64,000 nucleotides of DNA from Limnobaculum allomyrinae (GCF_016649425.1 NZ_JADRCR010000002.1:444575-508574); one strand, 5' to 3'; shown: positions 51,015-59,417, numbered from the stretch's first letter. The notes: generated from the sequence alone by a model not told the origin. Numbers and translations: made by a program.

Positions 51015-52577
51015 TTAGTGCTCTGTACTCCGATGTGCGGCTCCGCCGCCAATAATAAATGGCGGTTTAGCGAACCAGACAAACACCAGCAACAACAGGA
51101 AGATTCCGCCAAACAGCCAGAAGATTTCATTAGCCGAAATAATCAGCCCCTGATTGGTTATCTGGTTGTTGAGATAAGCACTAATTTGCTCTGGCGACAT
51201 GCCCATTTTCCCCATGGATTCATAAGTCTGCTGTGACAGCGGGTTATAAGGGTTAATGGCTTCGGTTAACCGGGTATGATGCAATGCCTCTCTCTGCGTC
51301 CAGGAGGTAGTGGTAATCGATGTTCCCACTGAACCTGCCAATGTACGTAAAAAGTTAGACAGGCTGGACGCTGCCGCAATTTTTGACGGTTCCACATCAG
51401 AAAGGGTAATGGTTGTTAGCGGCATAAAGAAGCAGGCAATGGCAAAGCCCTGTACAAACTGAGGCCAGGCAACGGCGGCAAAATCCATCGATGGCTCAAA
51501 GGTGTAAGCTCGCCAGTAGAAGCAACCGGCATACACAATGAAGCTAAAAGTGACTAATCGACGTAAATCAATTTTAGGGCCATATTTACCGATAATCGGT
51601 GCTAATAGTAGCGGAATCAATCCAATTGGTGCCGCGGCTAACCCTGACCAGGTAGCTGTATAACTGTATACCACCTGCAATAACTGCGGTAGCAATACGA
51701 TTGAACCGATATACAGCATGAATGCCAGACTGATACACAAACACCCAATGGTAAAGTTTCTCGACTTAAACAGCGATAAATCGACGATCGGGTGGTCGTC
51801 GGTCAACTCCCAAATAATCAGGAAAGTAATGGCCACTAAGGCAACCACTGACAGAACGATGATTTCAGTTGAATGGAACCAGTCCAGCTCTTTACCCCGG
51901 TCAAGTAGCATCTGGAAGCAGCCAATCCCTACCACCAGTAACACCAACCCAACGGTATCAATAGGACGGATTTCGGTTGGTGTTTCCCGATCTTTTAAGA
52001 TACCCCAGGTAATGATAACCACCGCAATACCGACCGGAACGTTAATATAGAAAATCCATCCCCAGTGGTAGTTATCGCTGATCCATCCTCCCAGTATTGG
52101 CCCAAATATTGGGGCCACTGTTACTGTCATTGACCACAGTGCCAGCGCCATACTGCGCTTCAGGGGAGGATAGTTATTTAACAACAGGCTTTGAGACAGC
52201 GGCATAATCGGCCCGGCCACCAGCCCCTGAATAACCCGGGAAAAAATAAGCATTTCCAGACTGTGAGACATTCCACACAACCATGATGCCACCACAAAAA
52301 GCGTAATGGAGGCCATAAACAGGCGAACTTCGCCGACGCGTTTGGCTAACCAACCAGTTAATGGAATAGAGATAGCGTTAGCCACACCAAAAGAGGTGAT
52401 AACCCAGGTTCCCTGAGAAAGGGATGAACCCAGATCGCCAGAAATAGTTGGGATAGCCACGTTAGCAATAGTGGAATCTAACACCTGCATAAAGGTAGCC
52501 AGTGCCAGAGCCAATGTGATCCAACCTAATTGAGCGCCCTCAAGAGGCTTTAACGGTGCTTTATTCATTTTTGGCAT
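51015..52577 (-). CDS. emrB: Multidrug efflux MFS transporter EmrB
   Basis: EmrB is a 14-helix proton-driven drug exporter (DHA2 family) that works with EmrA and TolC. This 520-residue protein is colinear with the E. coli one: LATFMQVLDSTIANVAIPTI (motif D1), LAKRVGEVRLF (motif A) and ALWSMTVTVAPIFGPILGGW (motif C). Its ATG overlaps the emrA stop (TGATG). Expected substrates are hydrophobic uncouplers and some antibiotics. Confidence 0.95.
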   Translation of the reverse strand: MPKMNKAPLKPLEGAQLGWITLALALATFMQVLDSTIANVAIPTISGDLGSSLSQGTWVITSFGVANAISIPLTGWLAKRVGEVRLFMASITLFVVASWLCGMSHSLEMLIFSRVIQGLVAGPIMPLSQSLLLNNYPPLKRSMALALWSMTVTVAPIFGPILGGWISDNYHWGWIFYINVPVGIAVVIITWGILKDRETPTEIRPIDTVGLVLLVVGIGCFQMLLDRGKELDWFHSTEIIVLSVVALVAITFLIIWELTDDHPIVDLSLFKSRNFTIGCLCISLAFMLYIGSIVLLPQLLQVVYSYTATWSGLAAAPIGLIPLLLAPIIGKYGPKIDLRRLVTFSFIVYAGCFYWRAYTFEPSMDFAAVAWPQFVQGFAIACFFMPLTTITLSDVEPSKIAAASSLSNFLRTLAGSVGTSITTTSWTQREALHHTRLTEAINPYNPLSQQTYESMGKMGMSPEQISAYLNNQITNQGLIISANEIFWLFGGIFLLLLVFVWFAKPPFIIGGGAAHRSTEH

Positions 52578-53743
52578 CAGTTGCCAGCGTTGGCATGAAT
52601 AATATCAGTGATCAACGTATTTACCGGCGTCAGGTCATAAGTGAGAGCATTGGTCTCATAAGCGATACCCTGACGAGATTTTTCGGCCAGCACTAATCCA
52701 TTTTGATCGGCAGTATCTACCGTGACTTCCATTGATAAGCCAATACGTAACGGGTGTTGTGCAATCTGCTGTGGGTCAAGCTCAATACGTACAGGGAGGC
52801 GTTGTACTACTTTTATCCAGTTTCCGGTAGCATTTTGCGCCGGAAGTAAAGAAAAGGCGCTACCGGTACCCATATCCAGCCCGGCTACAGTGCCGGTATA
52901 TTTCACATCATCACCATAGAAATCGCTGGTAATATGAACCGGTTGACCAATGCGCATGTTAGCCAGTTGAGTCTCTTTAAAGTTAGCGTCAACCCATACC
53001 TGATCGGCAGGAACTATCACCATGAGTGGGGTGCCGACGGCGATTTGTGAACCAACCTGAACGCTACGGCGTGAGACATAACCATCAATAGGAGAGACAA
53101 CTTTAGTGCGCTGTAATGTTAACCAGGCATCCCGCAATTGGGATGAGGCATGCAGTACGGAAGGGTGCTGTTCAAGTGGCGTATTAAGTACTAACGCATT
53201 GTTAGCCTGATATTGTTGTAATGCCACTTCCAGTTCGGCACGGGCACTAACGGCGGCATCTCTGGCATGCTGTAACTCTTCTTTACCGATCGCAGCGGCT
53301 TTACCCAACGTCTCTCTGCGAACCAGATCTGCTGCGGCCTGATTCAAAGCCGTTTTCTTCAACTCAATATTGGCCTGTAGTTGCCGGTTATTAATAATTA
53401 ACTGGTGAGTCTGGCGTACGCTATTTGCCAGCGCGGTTTTTGCTCGTTCAAAGGCTTGCTGTGCGTCTGTTGGATCCAGCGTTAACAGAACATCTCCCTG
53501 TTTCACCCGGTCAGTATTATCCACGTGGATAGTGGTTACGTTACCGGCTATCTGGGCCATAATCTGAATCTGATTACCGGCCACATAAGCATCGTCAGTC
53601 GTTTGATGATGACGTAACGCAACAAACCAATAGATGGCATAACCTGCACCAATAATGATGAACAGTAGTGATGCTATTGTCATAGCCAGCTTGCGCGTTT
53701 GCTTTTTGTTTCTTGGTTGCGGGGAGAGCGTTTCCGCGGACAT
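52577..53743 (-). CDS. emrA: Multidrug efflux periplasmic adaptor EmrA
   Basis: This 388-residue membrane-fusion protein links EmrB to TolC. It has a short cytoplasmic N-terminus, one membrane helix (about residues 20-42), a biotinyl-lipoyl-like half domain (VRQGD/VKQGDVLLTLDPTDA), a long alpha-hairpin coiled coil, the second half domain (VSPIDGYVSRRSVQVGSQIAV) and a beta-barrel. Length matches E. coli EmrA. Second gene of emrR-emrA-emrB. Confidence 0.95.
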   Translation of the reverse strand: MSAETLSPQPRNKKQTRKLAMTIASLLFIIIGAGYAIYWFVALRHHQTTDDAYVAGNQIQIMAQIAGNVTTIHVDNTDRVKQGDVLLTLDPTDAQQAFERAKTALANSVRQTHQLIINNRQLQANIELKKTALNQAAADLVRRETLGKAAAIGKEELQHARDAAVSARAELEVALQQYQANNALVLNTPLEQHPSVLHASSQLRDAWLTLQRTKVVSPIDGYVSRRSVQVGSQIAVGTPLMVIVPADQVWVDANFKETQLANMRIGQPVHITSDFYGDDVKYTGTVAGLDMGTGSAFSLLPAQNATGNWIKVVQRLPVRIELDPQQIAQHPLRIGLSMEVTVDTADQNGLVLAEKSRQGIAYETNALTYDLTPVNTLITDIIHANAGN

Positions 53744-53852
53744 TTGGTTCTACCTCAAATAAGTTCACCCTGAATGACAAAAAAGCCATTCAGTTACCCT
53801 GAAATTCAGCGCTATAGTTTATGGGTATTTTGTGCAATAAGGCAGTGATAAA

Positions 53853-53906
53853 CTGCTGTAATTTAGCAGTATACGATGGGATCGCATATTTAGCTAAATT
53901 ACAGCA
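53853..53906. promoter_or_regulatory. Nested palindromes between emrR and emrA
   Basis: TGCTGTAATTTAGC (53854-53867) and GCTAAATTACAGCA (53893-53906) are perfect inverted copies, 14 bp each, 25 bases apart. Each is itself close to a palindrome: CTGCTGTAATTTAGCAG (53853-53869) and ATTTAGCTAAAT (53888-53899). This looks like a pair of operators for a dimeric MarR-type protein such as EmrR, or alternatively an attenuating hairpin. Confidence 0.6.
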
Positions 53907-53913
53907 TTAACAA

Positions 53914-54420
53914 TCAGGCGTGATCGATAGTTTCCAGGCGGGTAAGTAGTTTGCGGTTTAGCGATTCAAGTTGAGCACGTTCTTCTTCTGTGAAGACATC
54001 CCAAATCTTGATTAAATTAGCATGTTGCTGTGGGAACATACCGTTAAGAAACTCCTGTCCTGCCTGAGTCAGAAACAGGTGCAGACAGCGACGATCCTTA
54101 CCGCTTTCTTTACGAACGATCCATCCTTTTTTCTCCAGATCGTCAGCAATACGCGTCGCATTGGTTCTGGACGAACCGAGTGCCAGGCTTAATTCTGATG
54201 GTTGGATTGATTTGTCTTTTTGTGCATTCAAGATGACTAACGCCATAAACAGCGTTTCATTTATTCCCTGAGCCTTGAAATTCTTATTACGATATTCAAG
54301 TAACTTTGAGTGGGTATGCATGCTAAGACGGGTTAACTGAATTTCCTGACGCGGAAATTCTTCCTGTGTTGTTGCGTACAGGCTTAAGATACTTTCAGTA
54401 GGCGAAAATGAACTTTCCAT
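53914..54420 (-). CDS. emrR: MarR-family repressor EmrR (MprA)
   Basis: EmrR represses emrRAB and is released by hydrophobic drugs and uncouplers. This 168-residue protein shows the MarR winged helix ([31 protein letters not shown]) and the wing [10 protein letters not shown], and resembles E. coli MprA, apart from a shorter C-terminus. First gene of the emrRAB operon. Confidence 0.94.
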   Translation of the reverse strand: MESSFSPTESILSLYATTQEEFPRQEIQLTRLSMHTHSKLLEYRNKNFKAQGINETLFMALVILNAQKDKSIQPSELSLALGSSRTNATRIADDLEKKGWIVRKESGKDRRCLHLFLTQAGQEFLNGMFPQQHANLIKIWDVFTEEERAQLESLNRKLLTRLETIDHA

Positions 54421-54643
54421 GTGCTACATTCTCCTCGTTAGCGTTGCATAATAATAACGTTGATAATACCCATAAGTAAATATTTCAAATATTGTAACGT
54501 GGTGTTTATTAGTTTAATCGGATTAATTAAGCCCATTTATGCAACGCTTTGACAATGTTTTTTTTATAATATTTTTTATCTGTCATTGTATCGATAGTGA
54601 ATAAGGCAATAATCACGCGGTTTGTGGGGTAGGTAGTTAAATG

Positions 54644-54694
54644 TTTTGATAGATTGCGCCTGACAGATTTGTGATCTGAACAGGCTTTTTCTGA
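54644..54694 (+). terminator. Hairpin with T-run between emrR and the repressor gene
   Basis: A broken stem GCCTG..AGAT/ATCT..CAGGC is followed by five T on the plus strand. No plus-strand gene ends here, so it may act from the other side for the repressor transcript or mark the old edge of the inserted region. Confidence 0.35.
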
Positions 54695-54712
54695 AGATTA
54701 AAAAACTTTTTC

Positions 54713-55441
54713 TTACCAAAGCGTGGATGACCAAAAAACACGTCCGATAATATGAATGCGTTGTTCAAATTCTTCTCTGCTGAGCTGCTCATCAGGATAG
54801 TCTGTATTGTTAAAGCTTTTAATGATCATGCCACCGTCCGGGCGGGGGATCAGCTGTTTTACTCTAATCAGATTACCGTCACGAATAGCGTACAGGTCGC
54901 CATCAATAATAGTCGAGTTATTAGCGGTATCAATACCTACGACATCCCCGCTGCGTAGCATGGGCGCCATGCTATTACCGATAACCCTAACGACTCGCGC
55001 ATTGCGGGCATTCACTCCCATTCTGCGCAGAGTGTAGCGGCGAAATGGTAAGGCATAGATTTCATGCTCATTATCCGCCATTGCGCCATCACCGCAGGCT
55101 GCTTCCACATTCAGCATGGAGACTTCGACAAATTCATCTTTGTCACGGTTCATGGACTCCCATTCTTCCACCCGCAGGCTACTTGCCTTGATTTCGCTAT
55201 CATAGATATCAACAGGCTTAATAGGTGCTGATTCATCGCCAAATAACAGCCATTGTGGGCTGACATCCAGCGCCTCCGCCAGTTTGTCCAGATTACGTGG
55301 CGATCGGGTCTGGCCCGATTCAATTTTATTAATTGATTGTTGGCTGACCTGAATCTTTTCTGCCAGGGTTTTTTGGCTTAAACCCAACTGTTCGCGCCGC
55401 TTTGCAACGCGCTCTGCTAACGTCTGCATAGTGATTCTCAT
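54713..55441 (-). CDS. CI/LexA-type self-cleaving phage repressor
   Basis: This 242-residue protein has an XRE helix-turn-helix (about residues 22-48: SQKTLAEKIQVSQQSINKIE) and a C-terminal S24 peptidase domain. The cleavage site is probably C116-G117 (EAACGDG), with catalytic Ser157 (GNSMAPMLRSGD) and Lys195 (LIRVKQL), all intact. It should therefore be inactivated by RecA after DNA damage, like lambda CI. A second ATG four codons in is an equally possible start. It is divergent from the Q-like gene and faces a spacer with several inverted repeats. Confidence 0.9.
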   Translation of the reverse strand: MRITMQTLAERVAKRREQLGLSQKTLAEKIQVSQQSINKIESGQTRSPRNLDKLAEALDVSPQWLLFGDESAPIKPVDIYDSEIKASSLRVEEWESMNRDKDEFVEVSMLNVEAACGDGAMADNEHEIYALPFRRYTLRRMGVNARNARVVRVIGNSMAPMLRSGDVVGIDTANNSTIIDGDLYAIRDGNLIRVKQLIPRPDGGMIIKSFNNTDYPDEQLSREEFEQRIHIIGRVFWSSTLW

Positions 55442-55471
55442 AATAGATAAAAAGTGAGACTGACAACTTAA

Positions 55472-55550
55472 TATAGTTCTACTATAACAACTAATATATG
55501 TTGATCAACCTTTAATTTTCTATCACTATAGCTTCACAACCAATTGTTGT
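55472..55550. promoter_or_regulatory. Candidate repressor operators
   Basis: The repressor-Q spacer has three inverted repeats: TATAG-N5-CTATA (55472-55486), CAAC-N8-GTTG (55488-55503) and ACAAC-N5-GTTGT (55536-55550). They overlap where divergent promoters should lie. Which of them the repressor binds is not known. Confidence 0.45.
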
Positions 55551-55568
55551 TAATGTCCGGGGGGATAA

Positions 55569-55928
55569 ATGCACAATATTAAGACAACTTTAGAGATGTG
55601 GGGCAACTGGGCTCGTTGTAATGTCGGCACGGAATATTCCAAAGTCAATGTCACTTTTCAGTCTGTTTTACCGGACAGCAGTTCGACATTTTTCCGCACC
55701 GATGATGATCAGGGGATGGTGGTTGATTCAGCCGTTGCCGGGTTGCGGCATTATGATCAATTGGCATATAACTTGGTGATTGCACACTATGTTTATCGAA
55801 TCAGTCAGTCAAAGTTAGCGAAGCAATTGGGTAAAGCTCAAAGCTACGTTGCAGGCATTTTAAGGGTGGCTGAAGCCTTCATTGCCGGACAGATTTTTGT
55901 TCAAACGGGAGAGGCGGTTTCTGTCTGA
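55569..55928 (+). CDS. Phage Q-type antitermination protein
   Basis: This 119-residue protein matches the phage antiterminator Q family (PF06530 type): a divergent N-terminus, then the helix-turn-helix-like YDQLAYNLVIAHYVYRISQS and LAKQLGKAQSYVAGILRVAEAFI. Such proteins let RNA polymerase read through terminators downstream of a late promoter. A strong promoter and two terminators follow at 56034-56350, ahead of the lysis genes, which is exactly the expected target. Start has GGGGGGA about 6 bases upstream. Confidence 0.82.
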   Translation: MHNIKTTLEMWGNWARCNVGTEYSKVNVTFQSVLPDSSSTFFRTDDDQGMVVDSAVAGLRHYDQLAYNLVIAHYVYRISQSKLAKQLGKAQSYVAGILRVAEAFIAGQIFVQTGEAVSV

Positions 55929-55961
55929 TGGTATTTTTTAAAGTGTGATTTTTATGTTCAT

Positions 55962-55985
55962 GTGCTGCCAAAAGGCGGCACTTTT
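55962..55985 (+). terminator. Terminator after the Q-like gene
   Basis: Stem GTGCTGCC/GGCGGCAC (one G-T pair) with an AAAA loop, followed by TTTT. Confidence 0.75.
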
Positions 55986-56033
55986 CATTTTAAAGCCCCC
56001 TGTAAATAAAGTTGTTAAAACAAATAAAAGGTG

Positions 56034-56061
56034 TTGACTTAATCTGATTATCAGGTATAGT
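56034..56061 (+). promoter_or_regulatory. Likely late promoter of the lysis-cargo region
   Basis: TTGACT (56034-56039), 16 bases, TATAGT (56056-56061): both hexamers are one mismatch from sigma-70 consensus. It lies between the Q-type gene and the first terminator, the position of lambda pR'. Confidence 0.75.
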
Positions 56062-56109
56062 AAGTAGTATAAAGTCACAAAGCTGTATCCCAAGAGTGCT
56101 TCAACAAAC

Positions 56110-56135
56110 GCCCGCTATCGAATGCGGGCTTTTTT
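56110..56135 (+). terminator. Early terminator behind the late promoter (tR'-like)
   Basis: Stem GCCCGC/GCGGGC (56110-56115, 56124-56129) with an 8-base loop and six T. It lies about 50 bases past the predicted start of transcription, so without Q only a short leader RNA would be made. Confidence 0.85.
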
Positions 56136-56162
56136 GTTTTTATCGCCAGGAGGAACGCTACG

Positions 56163-56282
56163 TTGTGGCCTTATTTGATACGAATAAGCACAGATGGAAA
56201 ACAAGCCCAAATGGCGAAAGGTGTCATCAATGCTGTCCGTCAACAGCCTGGCGACGTATTAACAAAAATAGTTAAGCCATAA
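56163..56282 (+). CDS. Possible 39-residue protein before the lysis genes
   Basis: A TTG start follows a strong AGGAGGA site by 8 bases and opens 39 codons (LWPYLIRISTDGKQAQMAKG onward) ending in VKP. No motif or membrane segment is visible. The good ribosome-binding site argues for translation, the TTG start and short length against. It lies between the two terminators of the late region. Confidence 0.4.
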   Translation: MWPYLIRISTDGKQAQMAKGVINAVRQQPGDVLTKIVKP

Positions 56283-56326
56283 GATGCCGTTCTTAACCTG
56301 ATGTGACGTATCAATCTGTCAATTTT

Positions 56327-56350
56327 AGCCCCGCTCTGCGGGGCTTTTTT
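56327..56350 (+). terminator. Second terminator before the holin gene
   Basis: Perfect 8-bp stem AGCCCCGC/GCGGGGCT (56327-56334, 56338-56345) with a 3-base loop and five T after it. Lysis genes directly downstream would need antitermination or a further promoter. Confidence 0.88.
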
Positions 56351-56381
56351 ATTTCTCCCATTTAGGAGTTGAAAATCATAA

Positions 56382-56699
56382 ATGCCAATAAAAGAACCTG
56401 AAAACTTTAGTTTATTTAGCTACTTGCTTGTACTGATTATGACTTTGCTGGGCGCCATCGCCAGTTATGCCTATCGAATTCTTAATGGAGAACCGTTTCG
56501 CTGGTCGATTCTTTTTCTACAAGCGATTGTGGCTATCTTCGCCGGAGCGCTGGTGTTACTGGCAGCCAATTACTATCACTGGGCAGCCGAGTTTGCCGGT
56601 GGTATTGCCGGATTGTCCGGTTGGTCCGGTGCCGAATTTATTAAAACCCTGGAGAAGCGATTTCTAACGCGGGTCAACGGAGAGAATCATGATAACTAG
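56382..56699 (+). CDS. Phage holin (LydA/holin_3_3-like)
   Basis: This 105-residue membrane protein has two to three hydrophobic helices (about residues 11-30, 42-62 and 68-85) and a basic tail with KTLEKRFLTR. It resembles the LydA-type holins found before lysozyme genes in enterobacterial prophages. Holins form timed inner-membrane holes that release the endolysin. It overlaps the lysozyme start by 11 bases. Confidence 0.82.
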   Translation: MPIKEPENFSLFSYLLVLIMTLLGAIASYAYRILNGEPFRWSILFLQAIVAIFAGALVLLAANYYHWAAEFAGGIAGLSGWSGAEFIKTLEKRFLTRVNGENHDN

Positions 56700-57114
56700 T
56701 CAGCAGGGAGTGGATCACATTAAGTCTTTCGAATCCTGTCAGCTAAAAGCCTATCTCTGTCCGGCAAACGTATGGACTATCGGTTATGGCCATACCGCAG
56801 GTGTTAAATCAGGGGATCAAATCAGTCAGATGCAAGCGGAACGCTATCTGAAGGCTGATTTAGTTCGTGTAGAGCAGGATATTCAAAAAATTGTTCGTGT
56901 TCCTTTAACTCAGGGGCAGTTTGATGCGTTGGTTTCTTTTGCATTTAACTGTGGGACACGGGCACTCAGTACCTCAACCCTGCTACGTAAACTCAATCAG
57001 CGAGATTACAGCGGTGCCGCAGAGGAGTTCTCTCGTTGGGTATATGCCAATGGAAAAAGACTGGGTGGACTGGAACGTCGACGCCGTCTGGAAAAACGGA
57101 TGTTTGAGTCATGA
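56689..57114 (+). CDS. Phage lysozyme/endolysin (GH24)
   Basis: This 141-residue muramidase shows the GH24 signature: catalytic E15 (SFESCQLKAY), C24 at the place of the T4 lysozyme Asp, and T30 (WTIGYGHT). The E-x8-C-x5-T form is known in phage P1 Lyz. The C-terminal LVSFAFNCGTRAL and GLERRRRLEKRMF motifs are conserved. There is no signal or SAR helix at the N-terminus, so export should depend on the holin. Its stop overlaps the Rz start (ATGA). Confidence 0.93.
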   Translation: MITSQQGVDHIKSFESCQLKAYLCPANVWTIGYGHTAGVKSGDQISQMQAERYLKADLVRVEQDIQKIVRVPLTQGQFDALVSFAFNCGTRALSTSTLLRKLNQRDYSGAAEEFSRWVYANGKRLGGLERRRRLEKRMFES

Positions 57115-57536
57115 GTTTTGCCAATAAATGGATTACTGCCGCATTAGCGGCTTTATGCATTGTTATGTTGCTGTTTTATTGCCGTTGGTTGAGCCATCAG
57201 CTCAATCAGCTAAGAAATGAGAAGCAACAGGCAGTGGTGGCGTTAGCAGAAGAACGGGTCTATTCAGCCGGGATCAGGGCCCAGTACTTGCAAATCCAGG
57301 AGGTAATGGATGGTGTTGCAGAGCAAAAACAACAGAGTGAAAAACGCACTGCAGCGTTGCAACGCGCGTTGGCGCAAAGTCAGCTGGAGAGTCCCTGCGT
57401 TGCTGTTCCCGTTCCTGATGCTGTTACTCAGCGGCTGCGTGAGCGAGCCGCCGAAGTCAATGCCACCGCTGCCGGTGCCAGCCAGCCTGTTCAGGCCTTG
57501 TCTGGTGCCAAGTTATCGGGTTCAACATTACGGTGA
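57111..57536 (+). CDS. Rz-like inner-membrane spanin
   Basis: This 141-residue protein has an N-terminal membrane helix (about residues 8-25), then a long charged coiled coil (QLNQLRNEKQQAVVALAEER to about residue 95) and a flexible tail, as in lambda Rz. With Rz1 it fuses inner and outer membranes in the last step of lysis. It overlaps the lysozyme gene by 4 bases and contains the Rz1 gene in another frame. Confidence 0.88.
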   Translation: MSFANKWITAALAALCIVMLLFYCRWLSHQLNQLRNEKQQAVVALAEERVYSAGIRAQYLQIQEVMDGVAEQKQQSEKRTAALQRALAQSQLESPCVAVPVPDAVTQRLRERAAEVNATAAGASQPVQALSGAKLSGSTLR

Positions 57537-57633
57537 TTATCCCGGCTATACCGCCGAGCTTTTTGCGGTGATTGAACAATGTAATGGGCAATTAAGGGGG
57601 GTACAGAAAATTCTGAAAGCATCGGTAAAGTAA
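57310..57633 (+). CDS. Rz1-like outer-membrane spanin lipoprotein (nested in Rz)
   Basis: In the +1 frame of Rz, this 107-codon reading frame encodes a basic N-terminus, a hydrophobic stretch (ALLFPFLMLLL) with lipobox LLSGC, and a proline-rich mature part (SEPPKSMPPLPVPA), the hallmarks of Rz1. It runs past the Rz stop. The start is uncertain; the ATG at 57310 gives a long basic n-region. Its last 33 codons (GDYPGYTAELFAVIEQCNGQ onward) recur, partly degraded, at 59571 and 61347. Confidence 0.85.
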   Translation: MVLQSKNNRVKNALQRCNARWRKVSWRVPALLFPFLMLLLSGCVSEPPKSMPPLPVPASLFRPCLVPSYRVQHYGDYPGYTAELFAVIEQCNGQLRGVQKILKASVK

Positions 57634-57697
57634 AAATTTCTATATGTGGGCAAACAAACCAATATTTTTTCGTCATTTCTTAGAGTGGGAGAGCTCT

Positions 57698-57859
57698 GTG
57701 AGGGGCGATAAGACTGTTTATTCATTATTCCGTTTTATCGCCAGCAAAGGATGAAGAAGAAATACATCTGGAAAAAGTAAGAAAAAACAATAAGAAAAAT
57801 GGCGTCAGGTATTGGGAATGCACTGATATCGGCCAAATTACATTATCTTTAGGTGGTTT
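57698..57859 (+). pseudogene. Decayed small ORF linking Rz1 to the first cargo gene
   Basis: After AGAGTGGGAGAGCTCT, a GTG starts an 18-codon peptide MRGDKTVYSLFRFIASKG, homologous in DNA to the starts at 59697 and 61495. Past its stop, shifted frames encode SVLSPAKDEEEI and IRKMASGIGNALISAKL, which match the linker before the second cargo gene (SVLSPAKDEEEI and IREMVAGISNSLIAAKL). This looks like a small gene broken by frameshifts. It could instead be a short coupled leader. Confidence 0.5.
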
Positions 57860-57862
57860 ATG

Positions 57863-59290
57863 ATGAAGCTTGAAAAAATAACAAAAGTACCCGGGTTTGA
57901 TAAAGCCGATCCTGACAACGCGCGTCAGAATAACTATGCGTGGAGTATGACGGGGTTTGGCGACTACGTTTATGTCGGAACCGGTCGAAACGTTCCCTAT
58001 AATGGCTATGGAAATTTTGGTTTAGTCGCCCCGGATGCTTATACGCCGGAGAATCCGACGATGACCGCTGAAATCTGGCGTTACCCAAAGTGTGACAGCA
58101 GCCATAAACGATGGGAAAGGGTTTTTCGTGCACCAAAAGAATGGAGCGTGATGGGCTTTAGGAGCATGGAAGTATTCACCGATGAGAACGGTGAGACTGC
58201 CTTGTACTGTGGTTGTTACGCCAGGGGAAATGGCCCTTCGTATATGCTGAAATCCACCGATGGCGTAAGTTGGCGACATATTCCGGCTGGTATCGAGTCA
58301 GGATACAGCACCCGAAGCGTTAAGACACATAAAGGAAAACTATACACTTCGGCTTTACACCAATTCACTACTGAACTGGAGAGTTTTTTATATGTCACTG
58401 AAAACCCTGAAAAGGGCTGGACTCGCGTTAATACCGATGCGATCAGCGGTGAGATATTTAATATGATCAGCTTTAACGGTAGCCTGTATCTGGCAACGAT
58501 GCCGGTGGGGGGATTTGAATTATGGCGCTGTGAAAATCCGGAGAGTGGCAAATGGAAGCGTGTCATTGATAAGGGTGCCGGTGATGCGCTCAATGAATGC
58601 CCGCTTTCTTTAGAGGTATTTAACGATCATCTCTATATCGGTGTGGGTATCAGCTGTGAATTTTACAGTACCGATCCGGTCAATCCGTGGGTGGTTCCTA
58701 AAGGGTTTGATCTGATCAGAATATCAAAAACTGACAAGTGGGAAGTTATTATCGGGCAGAAGCCTATTGCTCCTACAAAGACCACAACCGGAATTCGAAA
58801 CTCAGGCAAATACCCATCGGGCCTTGGCAATATGTGTAACGCATACTGCTGGGAACTACGCAGTTTTGGTGGACAACTGTATTTGGGAACCTGGGATACG
58901 CGCAGGATTAATCAAACGTTTATTAGCGATTTTATTCTGCGACCTACCAGGGAAAGATATAAAAAGTTTGGTTCTTTCCTTGTAGGATTTCTCAAAAGTG
59001 TCGGTAAGAATATCATTGAAGATGATTACCATATGCTGCGTTGGCTCAAAGCATTCCTCTGTACTTATCTCAAGCGTGAAAAGAGTCTTGGTTTCGATTT
59101 TGCCAGCAGTAAAGACGGCAAAACGTTTGAGATGATTTCCATTGATGGTTTTGGCAATAAGGAGAATATGGGAATCCGCAGAATGTATACCCCAGACGAT
59201 CGAATTATGTATATCGGAACAGCCTGTGGTTCTCAGGGGTGTGAAGTTTGGACGTTAGAAGAAGATAAGTGTTGTAACTCATGTAACTAA
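57863..59290 (+). CDS. Cargo protein 1: seven-bladed beta-propeller, unknown function
   Basis: I know no characterised homologue. The 475-residue protein shows seven blade-like repeats ending in Y-[VL]-G-T type strands: DYVYVGTG, TALYCGCY, GKLYTSAL, GSLYLATM, DHLYIGVG, GQLYLGTW and RIMYIGTA, a sialidase-like propeller. Between blades 6 and 7 lies a 60-residue helical insert (about residues 360-420) that is hydrophobic and variable. No signal peptide. The second of two ATGs (57863) is chosen because it aligns with the start of the paralogue at 59863; AGGTGG lies 7 bases upstream. Confidence 0.8.
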   Translation: MKLEKITKVPGFDKADPDNARQNNYAWSMTGFGDYVYVGTGRNVPYNGYGNFGLVAPDAYTPENPTMTAEIWRYPKCDSSHKRWERVFRAPKEWSVMGFRSMEVFTDENGETALYCGCYARGNGPSYMLKSTDGVSWRHIPAGIESGYSTRSVKTHKGKLYTSALHQFTTELESFLYVTENPEKGWTRVNTDAISGEIFNMISFNGSLYLATMPVGGFELWRCENPESGKWKRVIDKGAGDALNECPLSLEVFNDHLYIGVGISCEFYSTDPVNPWVVPKGFDLIRISKTDKWEVIIGQKPIAPTKTTTGIRNSGKYPSGLGNMCNAYCWELRSFGGQLYLGTWDTRRINQTFISDFILRPTRERYKKFGSFLVGFLKSVGKNIIEDDYHMLRWLKAFLCTYLKREKSLGFDFASSKDGKTFEMISIDGFGNKENMGIRRMYTPDDRIMYIGTACGSQGCEVWTLEEDKCCNSCN

Positions 59291-59382
59291 TAGAATAGCC
59301 AGGATACTTCAGCCATATTTTATGGGTTATCAGAAATGGTTAACCACAATAAAGTAGAAAAGTTGTGTCCAAATGAGTATGG

Positions 59383-59417
59383 AAAGGGCCCGCATAAATA
59401 TGTTGGCCCTTTTTTTA
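59383..59417 (+). terminator. Terminator after cargo gene 1
   Basis: Stem AAAGGGCC/GGCCCTTT (59383-59390, 59405-59412) with a 14-base loop, then five more T. Confidence 0.82.
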
